From: JANPCX01 sp966211815
GTDB taxonomy: Bacteria; Pseudomonadota; Gammaproteobacteria; Burkholderiales; Burkholderiaceae_C
Direction of reading: 5' to 3'
DNA: 64,000 nt
NCBI GenBank assembly: GCA_966211815.1
Contig: CBIHOD010000015.1
Coordinates: forward strand, 5,863-69,862
In this document: positions 46,960 to 55,095 of the stretch, piece after piece
Position numbering within the stretch: the first letter of the stretch is position 1
Layout: every line of letters begins with the position of its first letter
Notes under the pieces: generated by a model
The model's database searches: none
What the model saw: the letters and a program-made list of their open reading frames with translations, nothing else
What the model was told of the DNA's origin: nothing
Program-made: the position numbers and the translations under genes

Positions 46960-48240
46960 TCAAGCGCCGGCGGCGATGCCGAGCCGGGCGGCCAGCTGCC
47001 CGCGGCCGCCGGCCTTCATCCAAGCGTCGGCGCGGCGGGCGAACTGGATCACTTCGCTCATGTCGGAGTCGAAGCCGAACAGCCGGTAGGGCAGGCCGAG
47101 CGCGTCGCAGGTGTCGCGCAGCGCGCCCATGCCGCGCACCAGGTTGGGCCCCCCGCGCCCGAGCACCACGTAGAGCGGCGTCGGCCCGTGGGCGCTGAAG
47201 TGCTCGCGCAGCGCGTCGGCCATGGCGCGCAGCGTCTCGTGGATGTCGGTGTTGTTGCTCTTGCCGCCGATGATGAAGAGCACATTGGCCTGCCTGAGCC
47301 AGTGCTTGAAGCAGATGCGCGCCACCTCCTTCATCTTCTCGTAGGGCGGGTTGCCGCCGAAGTCGGAGCTGATGATCGCGTCGTCGCCGAGCATCTCGGT
47401 GACCAGCGAGTTGGCGCCGCCGCCGAAGGTGGGCGCCAGCACCGTGCCGCGCTCGTTGACCACGTAGACGTCGCTTTGGCCCTGGTGGGTGCGCAGCAGG
47501 TTGATCTCCTGCTCGAACGGCGAGTAGTCGGCCGCGAAGAGCTGGGCCGGCAGGTTCAAGCGGTGCCAGCGCGGGTCGTCGCGGTCGAAACCGCACTTGA
47601 AATCGCAGGCCACCGGCGACAGGCGGCCCTGCCTGCCCTCGCGCATGCGGATGGGGTTGAGTTCCAGCGTCGTCATGCCGAAGTTGTGGAACAGCTCCCA
47701 CAGCTTGGGCAGCTGCTGCACCAGCGGCGAGATGATCTCCCTGGGCGCGCCGATCTCGGTCAGCGCGTTGGCCACGACGAAGGCCTTCAAACCGGTCAAC
47801 GGGTCGAAGGGGACCATGGCGACCTGGCTTTTGTCCACCTCTTCGATGTCCATGCCGCCCCGGTGGGTGAGCGTCATCGTGGGCGCTCGGAAATGGGTCG
47901 AGTCGGTGATGGAGAAATACACCTCGTGCTCGGCCGGCACGCCCGCTTCGAAAGTCACGCCGTTGGCCTTGGCCCGGGTGTGGCCGACCTGGTGCTGGGC
48001 GAAGTAGAGGCGTTCCTTCTCGGCCAACGCGGTCTGCAGGTCGCGGGCGCGGCCGAGCAGGCCGGCCTTGCCTTTCTTGCCGATGCCGCCCTTGAACACA
48101 GGCTTGATGAAGACCTGGCCGTGCCGGTCGATCAGCGACTTGATCGCCTCTTCGCTGGCGTCCGGCCCCAGCACCTCGGTGGCGGGGAAGCCCGCGAACT
48201 CGAGCAGGCGCGCGCCGTGCAGCATGCCGGTGATTTGCAT
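46960..48240 (-). CDS. ATP-citrate lyase-like small subunit (ATP-grasp, citrate-binding)
   Basis: 426 aa, first gene of a two-gene operon (22-bp gap to the large subunit). An ATP-grasp segment covers residues about 1-240: FPATEVLGPDASEEAIKSLIDRHGQVFIKPVFKGGIGKKGKAGLLG and FHNFGMTTLELNPIRM. The C-terminal flavodoxin-like domain has GTVLAPTFGGGANSL, DFGGNPPYEKM, VLFIIGGKSNNTDI and VVLGRGGPNLVRGM, typical of the ACL citrate-binding region and succinyl-CoA-synthetase beta. AGGAG lies upstream of the ATG at 48240. The operator-like palindromes at 48412-48438 would control it. Confidence 0.78.
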   Translation of the reverse strand: MQITGMLHGARLLEFAGFPATEVLGPDASEEAIKSLIDRHGQVFIKPVFKGGIGKKGKAGLLGRARDLQTALAEKERLYFAQHQVGHTRAKANGVTFEAGVPAEHEVYFSITDSTHFRAPTMTLTHRGGMDIEEVDKSQVAMVPFDPLTGLKAFVVANALTEIGAPREIISPLVQQLPKLWELFHNFGMTTLELNPIRMREGRQGRLSPVACDFKCGFDRDDPRWHRLNLPAQLFAADYSPFEQEINLLRTHQGQSDVYVVNERGTVLAPTFGGGANSLVTEMLGDDAIISSDFGGNPPYEKMKEVARICFKHWLRQANVLFIIGGKSNNTDIHETLRAMADALREHFSAHGPTPLYVVLGRGGPNLVRGMGALRDTCDALGLPYRLFGFDSDMSEVIQFARRADAWMKAGGRGQLAARLGIAAGA

Positions 48241-48627
48241 TGTCGAGGTCTCCTGTCGTTGTGGTTGGCCCGCCGCATCCGGCGGATCGCCGGCGGGCCG
48301 GCTTTTGTGGCGCGCTCGCCGTGGCCGGCCGCCCGGCGCCACTGTGTGGCTCGAAGCTGGCAATCAGCTGTCAAGCGCGGCCGGGCGCCAGGTTTTCTTG
48401 CTTTTAACCTTGTATCGTTAAATGATACGACGTTTCATTATGTTTTGAGCGCAGGTGAGTTGGCCGCGATGCCCTGGGGCGGCAATCCGCCAAGGGGGCG
48501 ACAGGCCGGCTCGTTCACAAGCTCTTCGCGCCTGGACTCCCGGGCTGGGCTACGAGCCATCGGCCGGCGACAAGGGCAGGGGTGGCCGCCGTGCGAGGCG
48601 CGGGTGGCGCAACCGCGGTAGCCGCGG
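48241..48627. other. 387-bp gap with regulatory palindromes and a phrB-end hairpin
   Basis: Contains the palindromes at 48412-48438 and, at its phrB end, ACCGCGG-TAG-CCGCGGT (48612-48628), a perfect 7-bp hairpin touching the phrB stop, possibly a terminator without a T-run. No gene was recognised; GC-rich open frames in it show no family signature. Confidence 0.45.
48412..48438. promoter_or_regulatory. overlapping palindromes upstream of the ACL-like operon
   Basis: GTATCGTTAAATGATAC at 48412-48428 has 5-bp perfect arms. It overlaps ATGATACGACGTTTCAT at 48422-48438, an inverted repeat with one mismatch per arm. The second resembles IclR/KdgR-type boxes (ATGAAAC...GTTTCAT; family knowledge). 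The block lies about 170 bp upstream of the small-subunit start in AT-rich DNA that could also hold the promoter. Confidence 0.55.
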
Positions 48628-50121
48628 TCACCCGGCCGCGCTGCGCGCCGGGACGTCGTTCCCCTTCACCACCGCGTAGCGCGCCAGCGTGCGCCGGCGC
48701 GCCTCGTCGTGCTGCACCAGCGGCGATGGATAGTCTTTGCCGAGCGCGACGCCGGCCGCGGCCAGGTCGACCGGCCGCGCCAGCCAAGGCGCGTGCAGTG
48801 CCTTGTCGGGCAGCCCGGCCAGCTGTGGCAGGTAGCGGCGGATGAACTTGCCCTGGGGGTCGAACTTCTCGCTCTGGCTGACCGGGTTGAAGATGCGGAA
48901 GTAGGGCTGGGCGTCGCAGCCGCTGGAAGAAGCCCACTGCCATCCGCCGTTGTTGGCGGCCAGGTCGAAGTCGATCAGCTTCTCGGCGAAGTAGCGTTCG
49001 CCCCAGCGCCAATCGATCCCGAGGTCTTTCACCAGGAAGCTCGCAACCACCATGCGCAGCCGGTTGTGCATGTACCCGGTCTGGTTGATCTGCGCCATCG
49101 CGGCGTCCACCAGCGGGTAGCCGGTGCGGCCCTCGCACCAGGCGGCGAAGAGTTGTTCCGCGCGTGGCCCGGCCTCCCATTCGATGCGGTCGTATTCGGG
49201 CTTGAAGCTGCCGCCCACCACGTGCGGGTGGTGGTGCAGCACCTGGTGGTAGAAGTCGCGCCACACCAGTTCGGACAGCCACACCGCCGCGCCGCCCGAG
49301 CCTGCCTCGGCGCGTTCGAAGGCCAGCCGCGCGAGCTTGCGCACCGAAACCGTGCCGAAGCGCAGGTGCACCGAGAGGTAGCTCGGGCCCTTGACGGCCG
49401 GGAAGTCGCGGGCGCGGCCGTAGTCGTCGATGCGCTTGAGGAAATCGTCCAGCAGCGCCTGGGCCGGCGCCTCGCCGCCTTGCAGGCCGGCCCCCGCCGG
49501 GTTCGCCTCCTCGAAACCGATGTCCGCCAGCGAAGGCGGGCGCGCCGGCCAGCCGGGGGGCAGCGGCGCCAGCGCCCCGGCGTGGGCCCGTACCGGGTAG
49601 GCCTTCAGGTAGAACGGGTTCAACCGTTTCAGCCAGGCGTTCTTGTAGGGCGTGAAGACGCCGTAGGGCGAGCCCGCCTGCGTCATCACTTCGCCGCGTT
49701 CGAAGACGACGTGGTCCTTGACGCTGTGCCAGGCCACGCCTTGCGCGGCCAGCGCCCGCTGGACGTGGGCGTCGCGCGCCAGCGCGTCCGGATCATCGTC
49801 GTGGCTGGCGAACACCGCCCGCGCGCCGAGCCGCCGGGCCAGCCGCGGCACCTCGTCGCGCGCCGCGCCGTGCAGCACCAGCAAGCCCCCTGTCCCGTCC
49901 GGGGACGCGGCGCGCAAGGCCCCATCCAGCGCCAGCACGCCCTGGTGGATGAAGGCCACCCGGCGGTCGCCCCGCGGCAGGCCGTCCAGGATGCCGGTGT
50001 CGAAGACGAAGGCGCAATGCACGCGGGCGGCCGCCTTCAGCGCGTGGAAGAGGGCGGCGTTGTCGTCCAGGCGCAAGTCGCGGCGCAGCCAGACCAGGGC
50101 GGAATCGAGGGGTTTTTCCAT
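48628..50121 (-). CDS. phrB: deoxyribodipyrimidine photolyase
   Basis: Repairs UV-induced cyclobutane pyrimidine dimers using light and FAD. 497 aa from the ATG at 50121. The N-terminal alpha/beta antenna domain begins ALVWLRRDLRLDDN. The C-terminal FAD domain shows GPSYLSVHLRFGTVSVRKL, WLSELVWRDFYHQVL, GRTGYPLVDAAMAQINQTGYMHNRLRMVVASFL and DFDLAANNGGWQWASSSGCDAQPYFR. The Trp residues of the electron-transfer region and N-N-G-x-W-Q are intact, so a class I CPD photolyase is likely. It is divergent from yqgE with 58 bp between. Confidence 0.95.
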   Translation of the reverse strand: MEKPLDSALVWLRRDLRLDDNAALFHALKAAARVHCAFVFDTGILDGLPRGDRRVAFIHQGVLALDGALRAASPDGTGGLLVLHGAARDEVPRLARRLGARAVFASHDDDPDALARDAHVQRALAAQGVAWHSVKDHVVFERGEVMTQAGSPYGVFTPYKNAWLKRLNPFYLKAYPVRAHAGALAPLPPGWPARPPSLADIGFEEANPAGAGLQGGEAPAQALLDDFLKRIDDYGRARDFPAVKGPSYLSVHLRFGTVSVRKLARLAFERAEAGSGGAAVWLSELVWRDFYHQVLHHHPHVVGGSFKPEYDRIEWEAGPRAEQLFAAWCEGRTGYPLVDAAMAQINQTGYMHNRLRMVVASFLVKDLGIDWRWGERYFAEKLIDFDLAANNGGWQWASSSGCDAQPYFRIFNPVSQSEKFDPQGKFIRRYLPQLAGLPDKALHAPWLARPVDLAAAGVALGKDYPSPLVQHDEARRRTLARYAVVKGNDVPARSAAG

Positions 50122-50179
50122 GCCGGGGAGTTTGCCGCAGCGGCGTCCCGGGAAATGGGGGGTCGAATAAAATGGCGGA

Positions 50180-50758
50180 ATGGGCAGCACCCCGATCAAC
50201 CTCACCAACCAATTCCTCATCGCGATGCCCGGGATGGGCGGGGACACCTTCGCCGGTGCGGTGATCTACCTGTGCGAGCACACCGAGAACGGGGCCCTCG
50301 GCCTGGTCATCAACAAGCCGATCGACATCAAGCTCCGGAACCTGTTCGAGAAGGTGGAGCTCACGCTGGACCGCGGCGACATCGCCGACAGCCCCGTCTT
50401 CTTCGGCGGCCCGGTGCAGACCGAGCGGGGCTTCGTGCTGCACGAGCGGCTGGACGAGGAAGGCGGCCACTACAGCTCGTCGCTGAAGATCCCCGGCGGC
50501 TTGGAGATGACCACCAGCAAGGACGTGCTGGAGGCGCTGTCCCACGGCGCGGGCCCCAGGCGCATCCTCGTCACGCTGGGCTACAGCGGCTGGGGCGCCG
50601 GCCAGCTGGAGGACGAGATGGGCCGCAACACCTGGATCAACGTCGACGCCGAGGCCGCGATCATCTTCGACACGCCGATCGACCAGCGCTACGACAAGGC
50701 GCTGTCGCTGCTGGGCATCGACGCGCGCATGCTCAGCTCCGGGGCGGGGCACGCATGA
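50180..50758 (+). CDS. yqgE: YqgE/AlgH family protein
   Basis: 192 aa. NLTNQFLIAMPGMGGDTFAGAVIYLCEHTENGALGLVINKP is the family N-terminus, with FFGGPVQTERGFVLHE and LGYSGWGAGQLEDEMGRNTWI following. The biochemical function is unsettled; the name AlgH comes from Pseudomonas. It is the first gene of yqgE-ruvX-pyrR-pyrB, and its stop overlaps the next start (ATGA). Confidence 0.95.
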   Translation: MGSTPINLTNQFLIAMPGMGGDTFAGAVIYLCEHTENGALGLVINKPIDIKLRNLFEKVELTLDRGDIADSPVFFGGPVQTERGFVLHERLDEEGGHYSSSLKIPGGLEMTTSKDVLEALSHGAGPRRILVTLGYSGWGAGQLEDEMGRNTWINVDAEAAIIFDTPIDQRYDKALSLLGIDARMLSSGAGHA

Positions 50759-51204
50759 TGGCGGCCGGTCCGCCACCCCCCGCCCAGCCCTCGGCCCGAC
50801 CGCCCCTTCCCGATTCGCCGCAGTCTTTCCTGGCTTTCGATTTCGGCACGCGCCGCGTCGGCGTGGCCACCGGCAACGCCCTGCTGGGGCGGGCCCGGCC
50901 GCTGCGCACCGTCGCCGAGCAGGGCGACGCGCGCTTCCGGTCGATCGCCGCGTTGATCCAGGAATGGCAGCCGCAGGCCCTGGTGGTGGGCGTGCCCTTC
51001 CACCCCGACGGCGCCGGGCATGAAAACACGCTGCGGGCCCGCCGCTTCGCGCGCCAGCTGTTCGGCCGCTTCGGCCTGCCGGTGCACGAGGTGGACGAGC
51101 GCTACAGCACCACCGAGGCGCTGGCCGAGGGCGGCCGCGGCGCCGATGTCGACGCGGCGTCGGCCGCGATCATCCTGGACCAATTCCTGAGGAGCCTGCC
51201 ATGA
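50755..51204 (+). CDS. ruvX: putative Holliday-junction resolvase RuvX (YqgF)
   Basis: 149 aa RNase H-like nuclease involved in pre-16S rRNA 5' processing and possibly recombination. FLAFDFGTRRVGVATGN carries the first catalytic Asp and G-x-R-R-x-G. VVGVPFHPDGAGHENTLRARRFA and VDERYSTTEAL hold further acidic residues, and DVDAASAAIILDQFLRS is the C-terminal helix with the last Asp. A Pro-rich stretch of about 20 residues precedes the domain. Start at 50755, with an alternative at 50758. Confidence 0.94.
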   Translation: MMAAGPPPPAQPSARPPLPDSPQSFLAFDFGTRRVGVATGNALLGRARPLRTVAEQGDARFRSIAALIQEWQPQALVVGVPFHPDGAGHENTLRARRFARQLFGRFGLPVHEVDERYSTTEALAEGGRGADVDAASAAIILDQFLRSLP

Positions 51205-51707
51205 GCAGTTTGCTGTTGGACGCGGAAGCGCTTTACCAAGACCTGCTGGCCGGCGTGCGCGCCCTGTCGAAACCCCAGGCCGCCCTGGTGGGCATCTGGT
51301 CGGGGGGCGCCTGGCTGGCCGAACGTCTGCAGCGCGACCTGCAACTGCCCGGCGAGGCCGGCGTGATCTCCAGCGCGCTGCACCGCGACGACTTCGGCTC
51401 GCGCGGCCTGAGCGCCCGCGCCGACCACACCCGGCTGCCCTTCGACGTCGAGGGGCGCGACATCATCCTCGTCGACGACGTGCTCTACACCGGCCGCACC
51501 ATCCGCGCCGTCATCAACGAACTGTTTGACTTCGGCCGCCCCGCCAGCGTGGCGCTCGTGGTGCTGGTCGACCGCGGCGGCCGCGAGCTGCCCATCCACC
51601 CGGCCTACTCGGCGGCGCGCGTGACCGTGCCGCAGGGCCAGCGGCTGTCGCTGGCCCGCGAGGCCGGCAGCGGCCGATTCAGCTTCGACATCAAGGAAGG
51701 CGCCTGA
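51201..51707 (+). CDS. pyrR: PyrR bifunctional protein / uracil phosphoribosyltransferase
   Basis: 168 aa with a phosphoribosyltransferase fold and PRPP loop DIILVDDVLYTGRTIRAVI. SALHRDDF and FSFDIKEGA match PyrR. In Gram-positives PyrR attenuates pyr transcripts; in betaproteobacteria this role is doubtful and only the uracil phosphoribosyltransferase activity may persist (inference). The start codon overlaps ruvX (ATGA) and pyrB starts 3 bp after its stop, so it is tightly coupled. Confidence 0.93.
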   Translation: MSSLLLDAEALYQDLLAGVRALSKPQAALVGIWSGGAWLAERLQRDLQLPGEAGVISSALHRDDFGSRGLSARADHTRLPFDVEGRDIILVDDVLYTGRTIRAVINELFDFGRPASVALVVLVDRGGRELPIHPAYSAARVTVPQGQRLSLAREAGSGRFSFDIKEGA

Positions 51708-51709
51708 AC

Positions 51710-52672
51710 ATGCTGTCAAAACGCAACCCGCAGCTGAACAGGCATGGCGAGCTGATCCACCTGCTGTCGATCGAGGGGCTGCCGCGCGCGGTGATCCACC
51801 AGATCCTCGACACCGCCGGCACCTTCCTCAGCGTCAACGAGCGCGAGGTGAAGAAGGTCCCGCTGCTGCGCGGCAAGAGCATCTTCAACCTCTTCTTCGA
51901 GAACAGCACCCGCACCCGCACCACCTTCGAGATCGCGGCCAAGCGGCTCTCGGCCGACGTCATCAACCTGGACATCGCCCGCTCGTCGGCCGCCAAGGGC
52001 GAGAGCCTGCTCGACACCATCGCCAACCTGTCGGCCATGCACGCCGACATGTTCGTCGTGCGCCACGGCGAGAGCGGCGCGCCCTACCTGATCGCGCAGC
52101 ACTGCGCGCCCCACGTGCACGTGGTCAACGCCGGCGACGGGCGGCACGCCCATCCGACGCAGGGGCTGCTCGACATGTACACGATCCGCCACTACAAGAA
52201 GGATTTCACACAGCTCAGCGTGGCCATCGTCGGCGACATCGTGCATTCGCGCGTGGCCCGGTCCGACATCCACGCGCTGACCACGCTGGGCGTGCCGGAC
52301 ATCCGCGCGGTCGGCCCCAAGACCCTGGTCCCCGGCGACCTGCGCGAGATGGGCGTGCGGGTGTGCCACGACATGGCCGAAGGCATCAAGGACGCCGACG
52401 TGGTCATCATGCTGCGCCTGCAGAACGAACGGATGAGCGGCGCGATGCTGCCCAGCGCGGGCGAGTTCTTCAAGAGCTACGGCCTGACGCCCGAGAAGCT
52501 CGCGCACGCCAAGCCCGACGCCATCGTCATGCACCCCGGCCCGATCAACCGCGGCGTGGAGATCGACTCCCAGGTGGCCGACGGCTCGCAGAGCGTGATC
52601 CTGCCCCAGGTGACTTTCGGCATCGCCGTGCGCATGGCGGTGATGTCCACCATTGCCGGGAACGAGGCTTGA
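51710..52672 (+). CDS. pyrB: aspartate carbamoyltransferase catalytic subunit
   Basis: Makes carbamoyl-aspartate in pyrimidine synthesis. 320 aa. FFENSTRTRTTFEIAAKRL is the carbamoyl-phosphate S-T-R-T-R motif, SSAAKGESLLDTIANLSAM carries the interlocking Ser/Lys loop, and HPTQGLLDMYTIR and MHPGPINRGVEIDS complete it. No regulatory PyrI gene follows. The class A ATCase of pseudomonads and relatives instead pairs PyrB with an inactive dihydroorotase-like PyrC', which here follows after a 291-bp repeat-filled gap. Confidence 0.96.
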   Translation: MLSKRNPQLNRHGELIHLLSIEGLPRAVIHQILDTAGTFLSVNEREVKKVPLLRGKSIFNLFFENSTRTRTTFEIAAKRLSADVINLDIARSSAAKGESLLDTIANLSAMHADMFVVRHGESGAPYLIAQHCAPHVHVVNAGDGRHAHPTQGLLDMYTIRHYKKDFTQLSVAIVGDIVHSRVARSDIHALTTLGVPDIRAVGPKTLVPGDLREMGVRVCHDMAEGIKDADVVIMLRLQNERMSGAMLPSAGEFFKSYGLTPEKLAHAKPDAIVMHPGPINRGVEIDSQVADGSQSVILPQVTFGIAVRMAVMSTIAGNEA

Positions 52673-52686
52673 GCGGCGCGCGCCGA

Positions 52687-52942
52687 CCGTTCGGGCTGAG
52701 CTGGTCGAAGCCTTCCATGCCGGCCACCGCAGTTCCGACAAACTGGATCGGCAGGGGCCTGTCGACAGGCTCAGGGCGAACGGCACGGTGGATGCTCGTT
52801 CCATTTGCCGTTCGGGCTGAGCCTGTCGAAGCCCTCCGGGCGGGCAGCCAAGGCTTCGGCAAACGGGATCGGCAAGGGCCCTTCGACGGGCTCATGGCGA
52901 ACGGAATCGGGAGTGACGATTCCCCCTTCGGTTTGGTTGCGG
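52687..52942. repeat. repeat block between pyrB and pyrC' (core GCCTGTCGAAG)
   Basis: Four copies in alternating orientation: CGTTCGGGCTGAGCTGGTCG near 52688, GCCTGTCGACAGGCTCAGGG near 52758, CGTTCGGGCTGAGCCTGTCG near 52809 and CCCTTCGACGGGCTCATGGC near 52878. Each pair could fold into a hairpin in the pyrB-pyrC' mRNA. Same family as at 22726-23030. The rest of the gap is without other features. Confidence 0.8.
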
Positions 52943-52963
52943 AATTTACAGAGGCCTGAACAC

Positions 52964-54283
52964 ATGAAACTGCTCATCAAGAACGGCCGACTGGTCGACC
53001 CCGCCTCCGGCCTGGACGCCGTCGGCGACCTGGCCGTCGCTGCTGGCCGCATCGTCTCCATCGGCAAGAGCCACCCCGACTTCTCGCCCCAGCGCACCAT
53101 CGACGCCACCGGGCTGGTGGTGGCGCCCGGCCTCGTCGATTTGGCCGCGCGGCTGCGCGAGCCCGGCTACGAGCACGAGGGCATGCTGGAAAGCGAGATG
53201 GCCGCGGCGGTGGCCGGCGGCGTCACCAGCCTGGTCTGCCCGCCCGACACCGATCCGCCGCTGGACGAGCCCGGCCTGGTCGAGATGCTCAAGTTCCGCG
53301 CCCGCAACCTGAACCAGGCGCGGCTGTACCCGTTGGGCGCGCTCACCCGCGGCCTGGCCGGCGACACGCTGACCGAGATGGCCGAGCTGACCGAGGCGGG
53401 CTGCGTCGGTTTCTCGCAGGCCGAGGCGCAGCTGGCCGACACGCAGGTCATGCAGCGCGCGCTGCAGTACGCCTCCACCTTCGGCTACACCGTTTGGCTG
53501 CGCCCCCAGGACCCGCACCTGGGCAAGGGCGTGGCCGCCAGCGGCCCGCTGGCCACGCGCATGGGCCTGTCGGGCGTGCCGGTGATCGCCGAGACCATCG
53601 CCTTGCACACGCTGTTCGAGCTGATGCGCGTCACCGGCGCGCGCGTGCACCTGTGCCGCCTGAGCAGCGCCGCCGGCATCGAGCTGGTGCGCCGGGCCAA
53701 GGCCGAGGGCCTGCCGCTGACCTGCGACGTCAGCATCAACCAGCTGCACCTCACCGACGCCGACATCGGCTACTTCAACGCCGACATGCGCGTGACGCCG
53801 GTGCTGCGCCAGCAGCGCGACCGCGACGCCATCCGCCAGGGCCTGGCGGACGGCACGGTGGACGCGCTGGTCAGCGACCACACGCCGGTCGACGAGGACG
53901 CCAAGAACCTGCCCTTCGCCGAGGCCGAGCCCGGCGCCACCGGCCTGGAGCTGCTGCTGAGCCTGGCGCTGAAGTGGGGGCAGGAGCAGTCGCTGCCGCT
54001 GGCGCAGACGTTGGCCACCGTCACCAGCGCGCCGGTGCGGGTGCTGGGCGACGCGCTCGGCTCGCTCGGCAGCAGCACCGGCCGGTTGGTCGAAGGCGGC
54101 ATCGCCGACCTGTGCCTGTTCGACCTGGATGCCCGCTGGGTGGTCCAGCCCGCCGAGCTGCTCAGCCAAGGCAAGCATTCGCCGTTCTCGGGCTACGAGC
54201 TGCCCGGCCGGGTGCGCTGCACCCTGGTGGCGGGGCAGGTGGCCTTCGAGCTGGGCGGTTCCGCGCCCCCGGCCGCTGGATGA
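52964..54283 (+). CDS. pyrX: PyrC' (PyrX), dihydroorotase-like non-catalytic ATCase partner
   Basis: 439 aa dihydroorotase fold (NGRLVDPASGLDAVGDLAV, VAPGLVDL, then AGGVTSLVCPPDT). The zinc motif D-x-H-x-H-x-R-E-P-G of active enzymes reads D-L-A-A-R-L-R-E-P-G (residues 59-68), so both His are lost. The later carbamylated-lysine and T-P-H-H regions are also altered, as in TCDVSINQLHLTD. The Asp in SDHTPVDEDAKNLPF remains. This pattern matches the inactive PyrC' that holds ATCase together in Pseudomonas; a functional pyrC should exist elsewhere. It overlaps plsC by four bases. Confidence 0.9.
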   Translation: MKLLIKNGRLVDPASGLDAVGDLAVAAGRIVSIGKSHPDFSPQRTIDATGLVVAPGLVDLAARLREPGYEHEGMLESEMAAAVAGGVTSLVCPPDTDPPLDEPGLVEMLKFRARNLNQARLYPLGALTRGLAGDTLTEMAELTEAGCVGFSQAEAQLADTQVMQRALQYASTFGYTVWLRPQDPHLGKGVAASGPLATRMGLSGVPVIAETIALHTLFELMRVTGARVHLCRLSSAAGIELVRRAKAEGLPLTCDVSINQLHLTDADIGYFNADMRVTPVLRQQRDRDAIRQGLADGTVDALVSDHTPVDEDAKNLPFAEAEPGATGLELLLSLALKWGQEQSLPLAQTLATVTSAPVRVLGDALGSLGSSTGRLVEGGIADLCLFDLDARWVVQPAELLSQGKHSPFSGYELPGRVRCTLVAGQVAFELGGSAPPAAG

Positions 54284-55029
54284 CGCGTTGGCCCAGGGCG
54301 CTGTGGCGCCTGCTGCGCGCGCTGCTCCACATCGCGCAGGCGGTCCTGCGATGCGCCTTCCTGTTCCCCTTCCTGGACGCGCCGGCCCGCCTGCTGCAGG
54401 TGCAGCGGTGGTGCGCAGGCATGCTGCGCTGCCTGGGCGTGTCCGTGGACGCGCGCGGCGCCGCCGTGCGGCCCGGGCCGGTGCTCGTCGTGGCCAACCA
54501 CATTTCCTGGCTGGACATCCTGGCCCTCACCGCGGTGCATCCGATGCGTTTCGTCTCCAAGGCCGACGTCAGGCGGTGGCCGGTGCTGGGCTGGTTGGTG
54601 GGCTGCGGAGGCACCTTGTTCATCGAACGCGAGAAAAAGCGCGACGCCCTGCGGGTGGTGCACCAGCTCGCCGAGGCGCTGAAGGCGGGCGGCGCGCTGG
54701 CCATCTTCCCGGAAGGCACCACCTCCGACGGCCACGGGCTGCTGCCCTTCCACGCCAACCTGCTGCAGGCGGCGATCGCCGCCGAGGCGCCGGTGCAGCC
54801 GGTCGCCTTGCGTTATTCGGACGCGCGATCGCCGGTCAGCGCCGCGGCGGCCTATGTCGGCGACACCACGTTGCTGGGTTCGCTCTGGCGCGTGGCGATG
54901 GCGTCGGGCTTGAAGGTGGACGCGCGCGTGCTCAGCCCGGAAGGCTCGCGCCACTTGGAGCGGCGCGCGTTGACCGAGCGCGTGCGGGCGCAGATCGGCG
55001 AGGCGCTGGGGCTGCCGCCCGGTCACTGA
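54280..55029 (+). CDS. plsC: 1-acyl-sn-glycerol-3-phosphate acyltransferase
   Basis: Acylates lysophosphatidate in phospholipid synthesis. 249-aa membrane-associated protein with an N-terminal amphipathic/hydrophobic segment. The catalytic N-H-x4-D motif is VVANHISWLDIL (about 70-80), the acyl-acceptor motif is FPEGTTSDG and GTLFIEREKKRDAL is motif II. The ATG overlaps the pyrC' stop (ATGA). It is the last gene of the operon and is followed by a strong hairpin terminator. Confidence 0.92.
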   Translation: MTRWPRALWRLLRALLHIAQAVLRCAFLFPFLDAPARLLQVQRWCAGMLRCLGVSVDARGAAVRPGPVLVVANHISWLDILALTAVHPMRFVSKADVRRWPVLGWLVGCGGTLFIEREKKRDALRVVHQLAEALKAGGALAIFPEGTTSDGHGLLPFHANLLQAAIAAEAPVQPVALRYSDARSPVSAAAAYVGDTTLLGSLWRVAMASGLKVDARVLSPEGSRHLERRALTERVRAQIGEALGLPPGH

Positions 55030-55043
55030 CGCTGGTCCCGAAT

Positions 55044-55074
55044 GAGAAACGCCGGCTGGCAACCGGCGTTTCTC
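55044..55074. terminator. bidirectional hairpin terminator between plsC and gpmA
   Basis: GAGAAACGCCGG (55044-55055), 7-nt loop CTGGCAA, CCGGCGTTTCTC (55063-55074): a perfect 12-bp stem placed between the ends of two convergent genes. T-residues within the arms give partial U-tracts on both strands. Confidence 0.85.
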
Positions 55075-55095
55075 CTGCTGGCAGGCGGTGGCCGG

